Shown: one piece after another, positions 27,270 to 36,397 of the stretch
How positions within the stretch are numbered: the stretch's first letter is position 1
Layout: each line of letters begins with the position of its first letter
NCBI GenBank assembly: GCA_050942995.1
Contig: JBMNOI010000005.1
Coordinates: 1-51,813, forward strand
Direction of reading: 5' to 3'
DNA: 51,813 bases
From: JBMNOI01 sp050942995
GTDB lineage: Bacteria; Chloroflexota; Anaerolineae; UBA1429
The notes under the pieces: generated by a model
Told to the model about the DNA's origin: nothing
The model's input: only the letters and a program-made list of their open reading frames with translations
Database searches by the model: none
Position numbers and translations under genes: made by a program

Positions 27270-28973
27270 ATGTCGAACGATCTGGAAGCTCTGGGACAGA
27301 GACGACGCGTCATATGGCTGGGCGTTGTGTTTTTGGCCGTCGGGTTGATCCTGGTGGGGCGACTGGCCTGGTGGCAGCTTGTCCCTCGTCAAGAGATCAC
27401 ACAGCTGGGGTTGGGCGCTAACGATCGCCCCAATGTGATCCCGGCGATTCGGGGGGGCATTGTCGATGCGACGGGGCATCATCTGGCCATCTCGACGGTA
27501 ACTTGTGAGATCGCCGTAGCCCCCCAACTGCTCGAGGCCGAAAAACGGGCAGAGCTGGTGCCGTGGCTTGCCGCTGTTCTGGACGAGCCCGAGGACGATA
27601 TCGCGCAGGCCATGGAAGAGACCGGCAGTAATCATGTGATTCTGGGGCGAAACAAGCCGGTGTGGGTGGGTGCGCAGATCGAGGATTTGGGGCTGGCTGT
27701 ATTCAGCGTGACCTACCATGTGCGCCGGACGTATCCCGATGGCGGATTGGCCGCGCCGGTGCTGGGTTTTGTCGATTATCAATCGCAAGGACAGTACGGC
27801 CTGGAGCGACAGTACGATCGTGAACTGGCCGGAGTGGACGGTACGTGGTATGGGGTGCGCAATACCTGGGGCGAGCATATTCTGGTCAGTCTTGCGGGCT
27901 ATCGACCGGCTCAGGATGGAGTCAATCTGGCGCTTGCCTTGGATCGCAATATACAGCACGCCGCCGAGACGCTGTTGAGCGAGGCGGTGAGGCGTAGCGG
28001 GGCCGAGGGGGGCAACCTCATCGTGATGGACCCCCGAACAGGCGCCATTCTGGCGATGACCAACTATCCGGCTTATCAGCCGGGAGCCTATTGGGAAGTA
28101 GACGATCTGGATCGGTTCGTGAACACCTCTATCAGCGCCATCTACGAGCCCGGCTCGGTGTTCAAACCCCTGACACTGGCGGCGGCCCTGGAGGCGGGGG
28201 TGATCAGTCGGACCGACACGTACGATGATCGTGGCGAGATCATCGTGGGCGACCAGCGCATCATGAACTCGGATCGCCGGGCCCATGGCGTTACGACGAT
28301 GACCGAATTGCTGGCCTATTCGCGGAATGTGGGCGCGGCCCACGTCGCCACACTGCTGGGTCCCACCCGCTTTTACGAGATGATGCGGCGCTTTGGGATG
28401 GGCGAGGTCACCGGTATCGACCTGGCCTACGAATCGGCCGGTATCATGCGTGTGCCGGGAAACCCGCAATGGCACATGTCTGACCTGGGCACCAATTCGT
28501 TTGGTCAGGGCATCTCGACGACTCCATTACAGGTGGTCGCAGCTTATGGGGCGCTGGCGAACAACGGGCTGCTCATGCGCCCTTATGTCGTCGCCGAGGT
28601 TCACGACGGCGATACGGTCGAGGCTCGGTCGCCGGTGCGAGTGCGCCGGGTGCTCTCGGCCGAGGTGGCCCGGGAGATCACCGAGATGATGGCCGATGCG
28701 GTGGACATGGGCATGCACAATGCGGTGGTACCGGGCTATCGGATGGCCGGCAAGTCGGGTACATCACAGATCGCCGCCCGGACCGGATATCAGGAGAGGA
28801 CATCCATCGCCTCATTCATCGGCTATGGGCCGCTGCCCGATCCGCGTTTCGTCGTGCTGGTCAAGATCGACAAGCCGCAAGAGGGCTACTGGGGCGAGGA
28901 AGTGGCCGCCCCGGTATTTCGCGAGATGTGCGAATTTCTGGTGGATTACTATGGCATTCCGCCGACTCGATAA
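27270..28973 (+). CDS. ftsI: Septal peptidoglycan transpeptidase (class B PBP, FtsI/PBP3 type)
   Basis: 567 residues from the ATG at 27270; a TTG lies one codon earlier. It crosslinks septal peptidoglycan outside the membrane. One N-terminal span (about 14-36) anchors a PBP dimer domain (IPAIRGGIVDATGHHLA) and a transpeptidase domain with SxxK at EPGSVFKP (Ser296, Lys299), SxN at YSRNVG (351-353) and KSGT at AGKSGTSQ (from Lys495). No PASTA domain follows. The cluster order ftsL-ftsI-mur fits. A gap of 94 nt rich in GC repeats precedes it. Confidence 0.96.
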   Translation: MSNDLEALGQRRRVIWLGVVFLAVGLILVGRLAWWQLVPRQEITQLGLGANDRPNVIPAIRGGIVDATGHHLAISTVTCEIAVAPQLLEAEKRAELVPWLAAVLDEPEDDIAQAMEETGSNHVILGRNKPVWVGAQIEDLGLAVFSVTYHVRRTYPDGGLAAPVLGFVDYQSQGQYGLERQYDRELAGVDGTWYGVRNTWGEHILVSLAGYRPAQDGVNLALALDRNIQHAAETLLSEAVRRSGAEGGNLIVMDPRTGAILAMTNYPAYQPGAYWEVDDLDRFVNTSISAIYEPGSVFKPLTLAAALEAGVISRTDTYDDRGEIIVGDQRIMNSDRRAHGVTTMTELLAYSRNVGAAHVATLLGPTRFYEMMRRFGMGEVTGIDLAYESAGIMRVPGNPQWHMSDLGTNSFGQGISTTPLQVVAAYGALANNGLLMRPYVVAEVHDGDTVEARSPVRVRRVLSAEVAREITEMMADAVDMGMHNAVVPGYRMAGKSGTSQIAARTGYQERTSIASFIGYGPLPDPRFVVLVKIDKPQEGYWGEEVAAPVFREMCEFLVDYYGIPPTR

Positions 28974-29036
28974 ACGAACTGCCGATCTCCGCCTGGCTCT
29001 TTCGATGGGGAGATCGACCCGAAGGAGCGAACTCGC

Positions 29037-30473
29037 ATGCTGACGCTGGCCACCATGCTGCACGACCTGGGCCTCTCTGACACCGTTTCCGGTGCAGATG
29101 GCGTTGTCGTGCGTCGGGCCTGTGTCGATTCGCGTCAGGTCGAGCCGGGGGATCTGTTTGTGGCGCTGCCGGGCGAACGCACCGACGGCCACAATTATGT
29201 CCGGGCGGCATTCGACGCCGGCGCCGTAGCGGCTCTGGTCGAGCGGCCGGTGGATGGCGTGACGTTTCTGAACCCGGCGCACGGGGAATGGCTCGAGCGG
29301 GTGACCGGGCCGGTGGCGGTGCGGGTGCCCGATTCGCTGCGGGCGCTGCAGACGCTGGCGCGGGCACGGCGTATGGCTCACCCCGATCTTTGGGTGGTGG
29401 GTGTGACGGGCAGTGTGGGCAAGACGATGACCAAAGACACCATTGCCGCGGTGCTTGCCCGGCATTGCGCCACCCTGCGAAACATCGGCAACCAGAATAA
29501 CGAGATCGGCCTGCCGCTGACGTTGATGACGCTGACGGATGAACCGCGTTGCGCCGTACTGGAGATGGGCATGTACTCTCTGGGCGAGATCGCTCTGTTG
29601 TGCGATATTGCCCGCCCCCAGATCGGCGTGGTCACCAATGTGGGCCCCACGCATCTGGAACGGCTGGGCCATATCGATAACATTGCCCGGGCCAAGGCCG
29701 AGCTACCCCAGGCATTGCCGGCCGACGGCGTGGCGGTGCTGAACGGCGACGATCCCCGGGTGCGGGCCATGGGCCGGGTGACCCGGGCCGCCGTGGTCAC
29801 CTATGGCCTGCAGGACGGCAACGATGTGCAGGCACAAGATATCGTCGATGGCGGACTGGACGGCATCGAATTCACCGTCCAGATCGCGGCGGCCGAGGCT
29901 GCCGGGTTGCCTGCAGAGCGACAGCGGCTGCGCATCGAGATGCTGGGGCAACACAGCATATTGTGTGCGCTGGCGGCGGTGGCGGTGGGGCGCATCAAGG
30001 GGCTGACGTGGGACGAGATTCAGCGCGGCCTGCTATCCCAGGGGCGAGGCCCTCGCCTGCAGGTGCGCCCGGGTGTCGGCGGGGTCACCCTGCTGGACGA
30101 TTGCTACAATTCCAGCCCGGCGTCGGCTATTGCCGCATTGAATACCCTGTCGAGTCTGCCGGGGCGGCACGTAGCCGTCCTGGGCGACATGCTGGAGCTG
30201 GGCGCGTACGAGGCCGAGGGGCACCGTGAGGTGGGGCGGCATTGTGCTACGACTGCCGATCTGCTCGTTGCCATGGGCACGCGTGCCCGGCTTATCGCCG
30301 AGGGCGCGCTGGAGGCCGGCATGCCGGCCGATGCAGTGTATCGGGCGGATGACACGGATGGCGCGATTGCGCTGCTCAACGATCTGGCCCGTGAGGGGGA
30401 TATGTTGTTGATCAAGGGGTCGCGCAGCATGTCGATGGAGATCATCGTTCGCGCGCTGGAGGTAGGTGAATAG
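29037..30473 (+). CDS. murF: UDP-MurNAc-tripeptide:D-Ala-D-Ala ligase MurF
   Basis: 478 residues. It adds D-Ala-D-Ala to the UDP-MurNAc tripeptide in the cytoplasm. ATP-binding loop VGVTGSVGKTMTKD (about 121-134), RNIGNQNNEIGLPL, EMGMYSLGEI, NVGPTHLERLG, and DCYNSSPASAIAAL are all MurF rather than MurE signatures; the DNPR motif of MurE is absent. AAGGAG stands 9 nt before the ATG. The stop abuts the mraY start. No murE precedes it, unlike in most dcw clusters. Confidence 0.96.
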   Translation: MLTLATMLHDLGLSDTVSGADGVVVRRACVDSRQVEPGDLFVALPGERTDGHNYVRAAFDAGAVAALVERPVDGVTFLNPAHGEWLERVTGPVAVRVPDSLRALQTLARARRMAHPDLWVVGVTGSVGKTMTKDTIAAVLARHCATLRNIGNQNNEIGLPLTLMTLTDEPRCAVLEMGMYSLGEIALLCDIARPQIGVVTNVGPTHLERLGHIDNIARAKAELPQALPADGVAVLNGDDPRVRAMGRVTRAAVVTYGLQDGNDVQAQDIVDGGLDGIEFTVQIAAAEAAGLPAERQRLRIEMLGQHSILCALAAVAVGRIKGLTWDEIQRGLLSQGRGPRLQVRPGVGGVTLLDDCYNSSPASAIAALNTLSSLPGRHVAVLGDMLELGAYEAEGHREVGRHCATTADLLVAMGTRARLIAEGALEAGMPADAVYRADDTDGAIALLNDLAREGDMLLIKGSRSMSMEIIVRALEVGE

Positions 30474-31451
30474 ATGGCCGCCCCGTTGCTGTTGTTCTGC
30501 GTGTCGTTTCTGCTGGTGGTGCCCTTGGGCAATCTCGTAATCGGCGAGTTGTTGAAACGCAATATCGGCAAGAACATCCGTGTGGACGGCCCGGCGAGCC
30601 ATCAGGTCAAGGTGGGCACGCCGACGATGGGCGGGCTGTACATTTTGGCCGGAATCGGCACCATCACCCTGTTGCTCGGTGTAGGCGGATACACCATCGC
30701 ATGGCTGCCCTTCCTGGCGATGGTCGGCTTTGGCGCGTTGGGCGCCTATGACGATCTGCAGGGGCTTAAGGATGTGCAGGGCGTCGGCTGGTTGGCCCGG
30801 GCCAAGTTCCCGGTGCAGTGGGGGGTGGCCCTTGCTCTGGCGCTGCTGGCCTACTTCCTGGCCGGCGACTTTGTTCTGATCGTGCCGGTGATGGGGCAGG
30901 AGCTGAGCATGGGCGCGTGGGTCATCCCGCTGCTGACCTTTTTGCTGGTTGCCACGTCCAACGCGGTGAACTTTACCGACGGGCTGGACGGTTTGTCGAG
31001 CGGTACGTGTATCGCCGCCTATGGCGCATACGGTGTGCTGGCCGAATTCACGGGGCAGCGAGGGCTGTCGCTTTTCTGTTTTGCTCTGACCGGCGTCCTC
31101 GCGGCCTTTTTGTGGTTCAACGTCCATCCGGCGCGCATCTTTATGGGAGATACCGGCTCGCAGGCACTGGGCGCCGGGCTGGCCATGGTGGCCGTGCTCA
31201 GCGGCCACTGGTTGCTGCTACCAATCATCGGCATCATATTCGTGGTCGAGACGCTGTCGTCTATGGGACAGGTGGCCTATTTCAAGTACACGCGCCGCAA
31301 GTATGGTGAGGGACGGCGCATCCTGCGCATGGCGCCGATACACCATCATTTCGAGGCGCTGGGCTGGTCGGAGGTCCAGGTGACACTACGCTTCTGGATC
31401 GTGGGCGCGCTGGCGGCCGCCGTGGGGCTGATCCTGGGGATGATGACCTGA
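30474..31451 (+). CDS. mraY: Phospho-MurNAc-pentapeptide-transferase MraY
   Basis: 325 residues with about ten membrane spans. It moves phospho-MurNAc-pentapeptide onto undecaprenyl phosphate to make lipid I. Family motifs: IRVDGPASHQVKVGTPTMGG, GAYDDLQGLKD, NAVNFTDGLDGLSSG, RIFMGDTGSQALG, and APIHHHFEALGWSE. The start codon follows the murF stop directly, with GGAGG 7 nt upstream inside murF. Confidence 0.97.
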   Translation: MAAPLLLFCVSFLLVVPLGNLVIGELLKRNIGKNIRVDGPASHQVKVGTPTMGGLYILAGIGTITLLLGVGGYTIAWLPFLAMVGFGALGAYDDLQGLKDVQGVGWLARAKFPVQWGVALALALLAYFLAGDFVLIVPVMGQELSMGAWVIPLLTFLLVATSNAVNFTDGLDGLSSGTCIAAYGAYGVLAEFTGQRGLSLFCFALTGVLAAFLWFNVHPARIFMGDTGSQALGAGLAMVAVLSGHWLLLPIIGIIFVVETLSSMGQVAYFKYTRRKYGEGRRILRMAPIHHHFEALGWSEVQVTLRFWIVGALAAAVGLILGMMT

Positions 31452-32929
31452 TGACGATGCAGAGGGCTCGGGGTGAGACGTTGAACCCGCAGGCGCTGGC
31501 CGGGTTGCGCGTCGCCGTTATCGGCGCGGCGCGCGAAGGGACAGCGCTGGTTCGCTATCTGACCCGCCAGGGCGCTCAGGTAACGCTGAGCGACAGCAAG
31601 CCGGCCGAGGCGCTGGAAAAGACTCTGGCTGCCCTTCAGGGATTGGATGTGCGGCTGGCGCTGGGGGGGAACCCGCCCGACCTGCTGGATGTGGATCTGC
31701 TCTTCCTGAGCCCGGGCGTGCCGCCGACGGCGGCCATTGTGCGCCAGGCTCGCGAGCGAGGAGTGCCCATCAGCAGCGAGCCACGGCTGTTCACCCAGCT
31801 CTGCGCGGCGTCGGTGGTCGGCATCACCGGCTCCAGCGGCAAGAGCACGACCACGGCGCTGACCGGGTGCATGTGCGCCGCCGACGGGCGACAGGTATGG
31901 GTAGGGGGAAACATCGGAGTCCCCTTGCTGGAGCGCCTGCTGGATGATGCCGCGCCCGATGTGGCGGTTATGGAGCTTTCCAGCTTTCAACTCGAACTCT
32001 TTTCGCCTGACTATCAGGGCGACACGGTGGATGCGACGCGTTCTGCCGCATCCCATGCCGTCTCTGTGGAGGGTTGGAGCCCGCCGGTCGCTGCCATCAC
32101 CAACATCACGCCGAACCATCTGGATCGGCACCCGTCCATGGACGATTATATCCGGGCCAAGATGCACATTCTGAACTATCAGGGGGCCGAGGATTGGGCC
32201 GTGCTCAATCGCGATAACGAGGTTACCCGTCGCCTGCTGGATGTTGTGCGGGGCAAGGCGTTGCAGTTCAGCCTGGATGAGCCGGTCGACGAAGGAGCGT
32301 TTCTGCGGGGCGATGCTCTGATATTGCGGTTGAACGGCCGCGAGCGCGCCGTCTGTCGTACGGACGAGCTTTTATTGCGCGGGAGGCACAACATCGCCAA
32401 TACGCTGACCGCCATCTGCCTGGCAGCGGCCGTCGGCGTGGCACCTGAGGCCATGCGAGAGGCGGCGATCACTTTTCCCGGTGTACCCCATCGACTGGAG
32501 GTCGTGCGCGAGCGGGATGGGGTGCTGTGGGTGAACGACTCTATCGCCACCTCGCCGGAGCGGGCCATCGCCGCGCTCCGGGCGTTTTCCGAGCCGCTGA
32601 TTCTGCTGGCCGGTGGTCGTGATAAGCACCTGTCCTGGGATGAGTGGGCCGACCTGGCGCTGGAGCGCACGCGCGCCGTGGTGGCTTTCGGTGAGGCGGT
32701 ACCCATCATTCGTCAGGCGCTGGAGGGCGCGCGCGAACGGGCCGGCGTTGCAAAGAACTCTTTTGCGATATATGAGGTTGCCACACTGGATGATGCGGTA
32801 TCAAAGGCGGCCACGCTGGCCCATCCCGGGGACGTGGTGTTGCTGTCGCCCGGCGGCACAAGTTTCGATGCATTCGTCGATTTCGAGGCGCGCGGCGAGC
32901 GCTTTCGAGATCTGGTGGCTGCGCTGTAG
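31451..32929 (+). CDS. murD: UDP-N-acetylmuramoylalanine:D-glutamate ligase MurD
   Basis: 492 residues, somewhat longer than usual (about 450). It adds D-Glu to UDP-MurNAc-L-Ala. ATP loop GITGSSGKSTTTAL, VGGNIGVPLLE, MELSSFQLE, and VNDSIATSPERAIAAL, LLAGGRDKHLSWDE are typical. An extra segment of about 25 residues (from SPDYQGDTVDATRS) separates the SSFQLE motif from NITPNHLDRH, where the family usually has NITPDHLDRH. The start overlaps the mraY stop by one base. Confidence 0.95.
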   Translation: MTMQRARGETLNPQALAGLRVAVIGAAREGTALVRYLTRQGAQVTLSDSKPAEALEKTLAALQGLDVRLALGGNPPDLLDVDLLFLSPGVPPTAAIVRQARERGVPISSEPRLFTQLCAASVVGITGSSGKSTTTALTGCMCAADGRQVWVGGNIGVPLLERLLDDAAPDVAVMELSSFQLELFSPDYQGDTVDATRSAASHAVSVEGWSPPVAAITNITPNHLDRHPSMDDYIRAKMHILNYQGAEDWAVLNRDNEVTRRLLDVVRGKALQFSLDEPVDEGAFLRGDALILRLNGRERAVCRTDELLLRGRHNIANTLTAICLAAAVGVAPEAMREAAITFPGVPHRLEVVRERDGVLWVNDSIATSPERAIAALRAFSEPLILLAGGRDKHLSWDEWADLALERTRAVVAFGEAVPIIRQALEGARERAGVAKNSFAIYEVATLDDAVSKAATLAHPGDVVLLSPGGTSFDAFVDFEARGERFRDLVAAL

Positions 32930-32944
32930 GGGGATGATGAGTTC

Positions 32945-34069
32945 ATGGCGCAGACGGTGAGACGGCCCAAGGTGCTCAAGACGGACTGGGGGATCATGAT
33001 CATCGCCCTGCTCATGCTGGTATTAGGGCTGGTGATGGTGTACAGCGCATCCTACGGGTTCGCCTTGATGGAGGGTGCTTCGTGGGCGCCGGCCGACTTT
33101 TTCGTGCGACGCCAGGCGATATTCGCCGGACTGGGATTGGTGGCCATGCTGGTGCTCTCGCGGATCGACTATCGTCTGTATCGGCGCTATGCCGTGCACA
33201 TTCTGGTGCTGACGCTGCTGATCCTGGTGATGATGGCCTTTGTGGGGCGCTGGTTCTTGCGAGGGGCGCGCTCATCGGTGCAGCCGGTCGAGATTGCCAA
33301 GGTCGGGGCCATGATCTATATCGCCGTGTGGCTGGCCTCTAAGGGGATCGAGATTCGCAACCTCAGCCTGGGCATGATTCCCTTTGCGCTTTTGCTGGGA
33401 GGGATCGCCGGACTGATTGTGGCCCAGCCCGATTTCTCCACGGCGGTGTTGCTGGTGGCGACGGCCACGGCCATGTTCTTCGTGGCCGGAGCGGATATGA
33501 AGCAGCTTCTCATCGCTTTTCTGTTCGGCGGCGTGGCGTTGGTGCTGGTGGCGCTGACGGCGCGATATCGTTTCGAGCGTATCGACCTGTGGCTGGCCAG
33601 CCCGTTCAGCGATGTGCTGGGCCGCGGGTTTCAGCCGGTGCAGTCGCTGGTGGCCCTGAATCGTGGCGGTTGGCTGGGGGTGGGGCTGGGACAGAGCCAG
33701 CAAAAGTTCACCCTCTATGCTCCGCATACGGACGGTATGTTCGCCATCATCGGCGAGGAATTTGGCTTTATCGGCGCGGTGGGCGTGGTGGCTCTTTACG
33801 GTCTCTGGACATGGCGCGGCCTGCGCATGGCCCGGCGTGTTGCCGATCCGTTCGGCATGTTGCTGGCGGTGGGGCTGGTCTCATGGGTGGCGTTTCAAGC
33901 CATGCTGCATATTGCCGTCATCACCGCATCCACGCCCTTTACCGGCACGGTGTTGCCCCTTATCAGCTATGGCGGGTCGTCTCTGGTGAGCTCGCTGGCG
34001 CAGGTGGGCATCTTGCTGAGCATCAGCCGCGTCGGCTCCAGCGCATCGTCTGAGGAGGACCGGCCATGA
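32945..34069 (+). CDS. ftsW: Peptidoglycan glycosyltransferase FtsW (SEDS family)
   Basis: 374 residues, about ten membrane spans. FtsW polymerises lipid II at the septum with its partner FtsI. It shows GLVMVYSAS near the first span, the large-loop motif VQPVEIAKVG (family form FQPSE--K), YRFERIDLWLASPFSD, NRGGWLGVGLGQS, HTDGMFAIIGEEFGFIG and the C-terminal TVLPLISYGGSSL. The conserved catalytic-loop Asp is contained in HTDGMFA. The last codons overlap the murG start (ATGA), implying coupled translation. Confidence 0.95.
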   Translation: MAQTVRRPKVLKTDWGIMIIALLMLVLGLVMVYSASYGFALMEGASWAPADFFVRRQAIFAGLGLVAMLVLSRIDYRLYRRYAVHILVLTLLILVMMAFVGRWFLRGARSSVQPVEIAKVGAMIYIAVWLASKGIEIRNLSLGMIPFALLLGGIAGLIVAQPDFSTAVLLVATATAMFFVAGADMKQLLIAFLFGGVALVLVALTARYRFERIDLWLASPFSDVLGRGFQPVQSLVALNRGGWLGVGLGQSQQKFTLYAPHTDGMFAIIGEEFGFIGAVGVVALYGLWTWRGLRMARRVADPFGMLLAVGLVSWVAFQAMLHIAVITASTPFTGTVLPLISYGGSSLVSSLAQVGILLSISRVGSSASSEEDRP

Positions 34070-35178
34070 GGGTGCTGATCGCCGGAGGTGGCACAGGCGG
34101 GCATGTGTATCCGGCCCTCTCGGTCGTTGAGGCGTTGCTGGCCGAGCCCCGGTTTGGCACGGGCGTGGACGATGTGGCCTGGGTGGGGAGCGTCGATAGC
34201 GTAGAGGAGCGTATCGTCACCCGCGAAAAGATCGCCTTCTATACCATCTCGGCAGGGGCGCTTCGCGGCGCCGGACCGATCCAGGCGGTTCGCAGTACGG
34301 CGCAGCTCGGACGGGGCATTGTCGAATCGCGACGCATTATCTCCCAACTGCGTCCCGATGTGGTGCTGGCGACGGGCGGTTATATCTCGGTGCCACCGGT
34401 GCTGGCGGCCCGATCGCAGCGGGTGCCGTCGCTGATCTATCTGCCCGATATGGAGCCGGGGCTGGCCGTGCGGATGCTGTCGAAGGTATCGCAACGCATC
34501 GCCGTATCTTTTGATTCGGTGACCACCTATTTTGATGCGCGCAAGGTGTTCGTCAGCGGCTATCCGGTACGGCGGGCGCTGCATCAGACCGATCGGGATG
34601 CCGCCAGAGAATCTCTGGGGCTGTCGGGGGACGCGCCTGTTGTGCTGATATTCGGTGGGAGCCGGGGAGCGCGCTCGATCAACGAGGCCGTTCGGGGCAG
34701 CCTGCGCGAATTGCTGAATCTGGCGCGGGTAATCCATGTGAGCGGATACGAGGATCACGATCGACTGTCTGCGGCGCGCGATGAGCTGAGCGCCGATGAG
34801 CGCGCGCGCTATCATCTGTACGCATACCTGCACGAGCAGATGACAGATGCCTTTGTTGCAGCCGATCTGGTGGTGGCCCGTTCGGGGGCGGCGACTCTGG
34901 GCGAGTTCCCGGCGGCGGGGGTGCCGGCGGTGCTGGTGCCCTATCCTTATGCGGGGCAGCATCAGCGGGTGAACGCCGAATTCATGGCGCAACGTGGGGC
35001 GGCGATTGTGCTGGACGACGCGGATCTGATGCAGCGATTGCTGCCTGCGTTGAGAGACCTGCTGGGCGATCGAGAGCGACTGGCGGCCATGCGCGATGCG
35101 TCGCGGGCCATGGCCGTGCCACAGGCCGCCGAGAATATCGCCCAGGCCCTGCAAGACCTGGCACGGGGGACCAGCTGA
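34066..35178 (+). CDS. murG: UDP-GlcNAc:lipid I GlcNAc transferase MurG
   Basis: 370 residues, a GT-B enzyme that adds GlcNAc to lipid I on the inner membrane face. GGGTGGHVYPAL at the N terminus, GGYISVPPVLAA, IFGGSRGARSIN and the acceptor/donor loop ARSGAATLGEFPAAGVPAVLVPYPYAGQ are present. The second N-terminal motif is unusual: where most MurGs have HEQN the sequence reads YLPDMEPG. The name is supported by its place between ftsW and murC. Overlaps ftsW by 4 nt. Confidence 0.92.
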   Translation: MRVLIAGGGTGGHVYPALSVVEALLAEPRFGTGVDDVAWVGSVDSVEERIVTREKIAFYTISAGALRGAGPIQAVRSTAQLGRGIVESRRIISQLRPDVVLATGGYISVPPVLAARSQRVPSLIYLPDMEPGLAVRMLSKVSQRIAVSFDSVTTYFDARKVFVSGYPVRRALHQTDRDAARESLGLSGDAPVVLIFGGSRGARSINEAVRGSLRELLNLARVIHVSGYEDHDRLSAARDELSADERARYHLYAYLHEQMTDAFVAADLVVARSGAATLGEFPAAGVPAVLVPYPYAGQHQRVNAEFMAQRGAAIVLDDADLMQRLLPALRDLLGDRERLAAMRDASRAMAVPQAAENIAQALQDLARGTS

Positions 35179-35179
35179 C

Positions 35180-35782
35180 ATGGTTACATGGAACGTCAAT
35201 CACTATCTGTTCCTTGGCCTGATTCTGGGGGCATTCGGCTTTATCGGTTTTCGGCGAGGGGCCAAGCGCGAACTGCTTTCGCTGGTGGGGATCGTGCTGG
35301 GCATTCTGGTCGCCAAGCCGCTGGCGGTGATGATTCAGCCACGGCTGAACCACTTTTACCGGCTGGCGCGGTTCGCTCTGTCCGGTGGGCTTTCGTCGCC
35401 GGACCCCATGGCTACCTGGACGCAGATTCGGCAGAGCCCGGGGCTGGTGCATACCGCCCAGCAACAGGTATGGCTGCAACTGGCGATCTTTGGGGCCATT
35501 GTGTTGATCTTTTTCTTTATCGGCCAGGGGCGCATCTCCAAAGGGGGATCGTTGGTGCCCAACACCCTGGGGCTATTTGTGGGCGCCGTCAACGGATTCT
35601 TGTTTGCCTATTATCTGTTGCCGCTATTGATGCCCGCCCCACAGACGGTCATTGCACTAGAGACCGGCTCTGCACGGCAGGCGCTGACAGAACCCGAGGT
35701 GATGGCCCGCATGGTCGTATTTCTTGTGATGGCCGTCATCGCGTTCGGGCTCTATTCCGCGACAGGGGGCGGCAAAAAGTGA
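35180..35782 (+). CDS. CvpA-like membrane protein 1
   Basis: 200 residues from the ATG at 35180, one base past the murG stop. Four membrane spans are visible: about 9-27, 38-52, a pair around 96-113 and 123-145, and a last one at about 175-193. The N-terminal block FGFIGFRRGAKRELLSLVGIVLGILVA has the Gly-Arg-Gly and Arg-Glu-Leu pattern of CvpA/colicin V production family proteins. Family function is not settled; links to envelope integrity and division are reported. It is followed by a second protein of the same type, and both sit inside the mur genes. Confidence 0.75.
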   Translation: MVTWNVNHYLFLGLILGAFGFIGFRRGAKRELLSLVGIVLGILVAKPLAVMIQPRLNHFYRLARFALSGGLSSPDPMATWTQIRQSPGLVHTAQQQVWLQLAIFGAIVLIFFFIGQGRISKGGSLVPNTLGLFVGAVNGFLFAYYLLPLLMPAPQTVIALETGSARQALTEPEVMARMVVFLVMAVIAFGLYSATGGGKK

Positions 35783-35824
35783 GTGGGTGTTCACCGTTCA
35801 AGCACCAGAGATAAGGGGGCTCGT

Positions 35825-36385
35825 GTGACCTCCATCGAAGTTTTCTTTGGCGTCATCTTGCTTCTATTCGGACTCATCGGAGTGGTGCGAGGCTTTTTGC
35901 GCGAACTGGGCGTGACGCTGATCATGCTTTTCCTGCTCTATTTCCTGAGCCAGTTCGAGCCACTTTTACTCAAAGGACTGTCGCGGGTGGTGGCTGTGGG
36001 CAGACCGACGGCGGCCCATACCATGGAGAACCCGATATGCTTCTGGGTGTTTACGGTGTTTCTGATGGGCGTCGCGTTTGTCTCCTATCAGGGGCAAACT
36101 CTGACCTATCCCGGGTCGGCCCCGTCGGGTACCATGGGGTTTGTGTTGGGTGCAGTGACGGGTTTGGTGAACGGATATCTGATCGCCGGGTCGGTATGGT
36201 ACTATATGCATCAATTCAACTATCCGATTACATGGCTGGGCTTTTCGGCTGAGAAGCTTTCCTCCTTTAGCCGGGGAATCATCGAGTTTCTACCGATCAA
36301 TTTCCTGGGTCAGCCGATCTTTTTAGGCCAGAGCCTGCTACTATATCTGGCAATCATGCTCCTCCTGGCACGGGTGATCCACTAG
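35825..36385 (+). CDS. CvpA-like membrane protein 2
   Basis: 186 residues from a GTG at 35825 with GGGGG 5 nt upstream; the frame opens 14 codons earlier at another GTG without support. It begins TSIEVFFGVILLLFGLIGVVRGFLRELGV, the same arrangement as its upstream neighbour, with four hydrophobic spans overall (about 3-22, 26-41, 75-92, 108-128) and a final span near the end. The two genes look like an old duplication inside the operon. The next gene, murC, starts 12 nt later. Confidence 0.72.
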   Translation: MTSIEVFFGVILLLFGLIGVVRGFLRELGVTLIMLFLLYFLSQFEPLLLKGLSRVVAVGRPTAAHTMENPICFWVFTVFLMGVAFVSYQGQTLTYPGSAPSGTMGFVLGAVTGLVNGYLIAGSVWYYMHQFNYPITWLGFSAEKLSSFSRGIIEFLPINFLGQPIFLGQSLLLYLAIMLLLARVIH

Positions 36386-36397
36386 GAGAGGGATGAG

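Noticed and set aside
29037..30473. The Mur ligase after ftsI might be MurE rather than MurF
   Set aside because: It has NQNNEIGLPL, EMGMYSLGEI and DCYNSSPAS, which are MurF signatures, and no DNPR motif.
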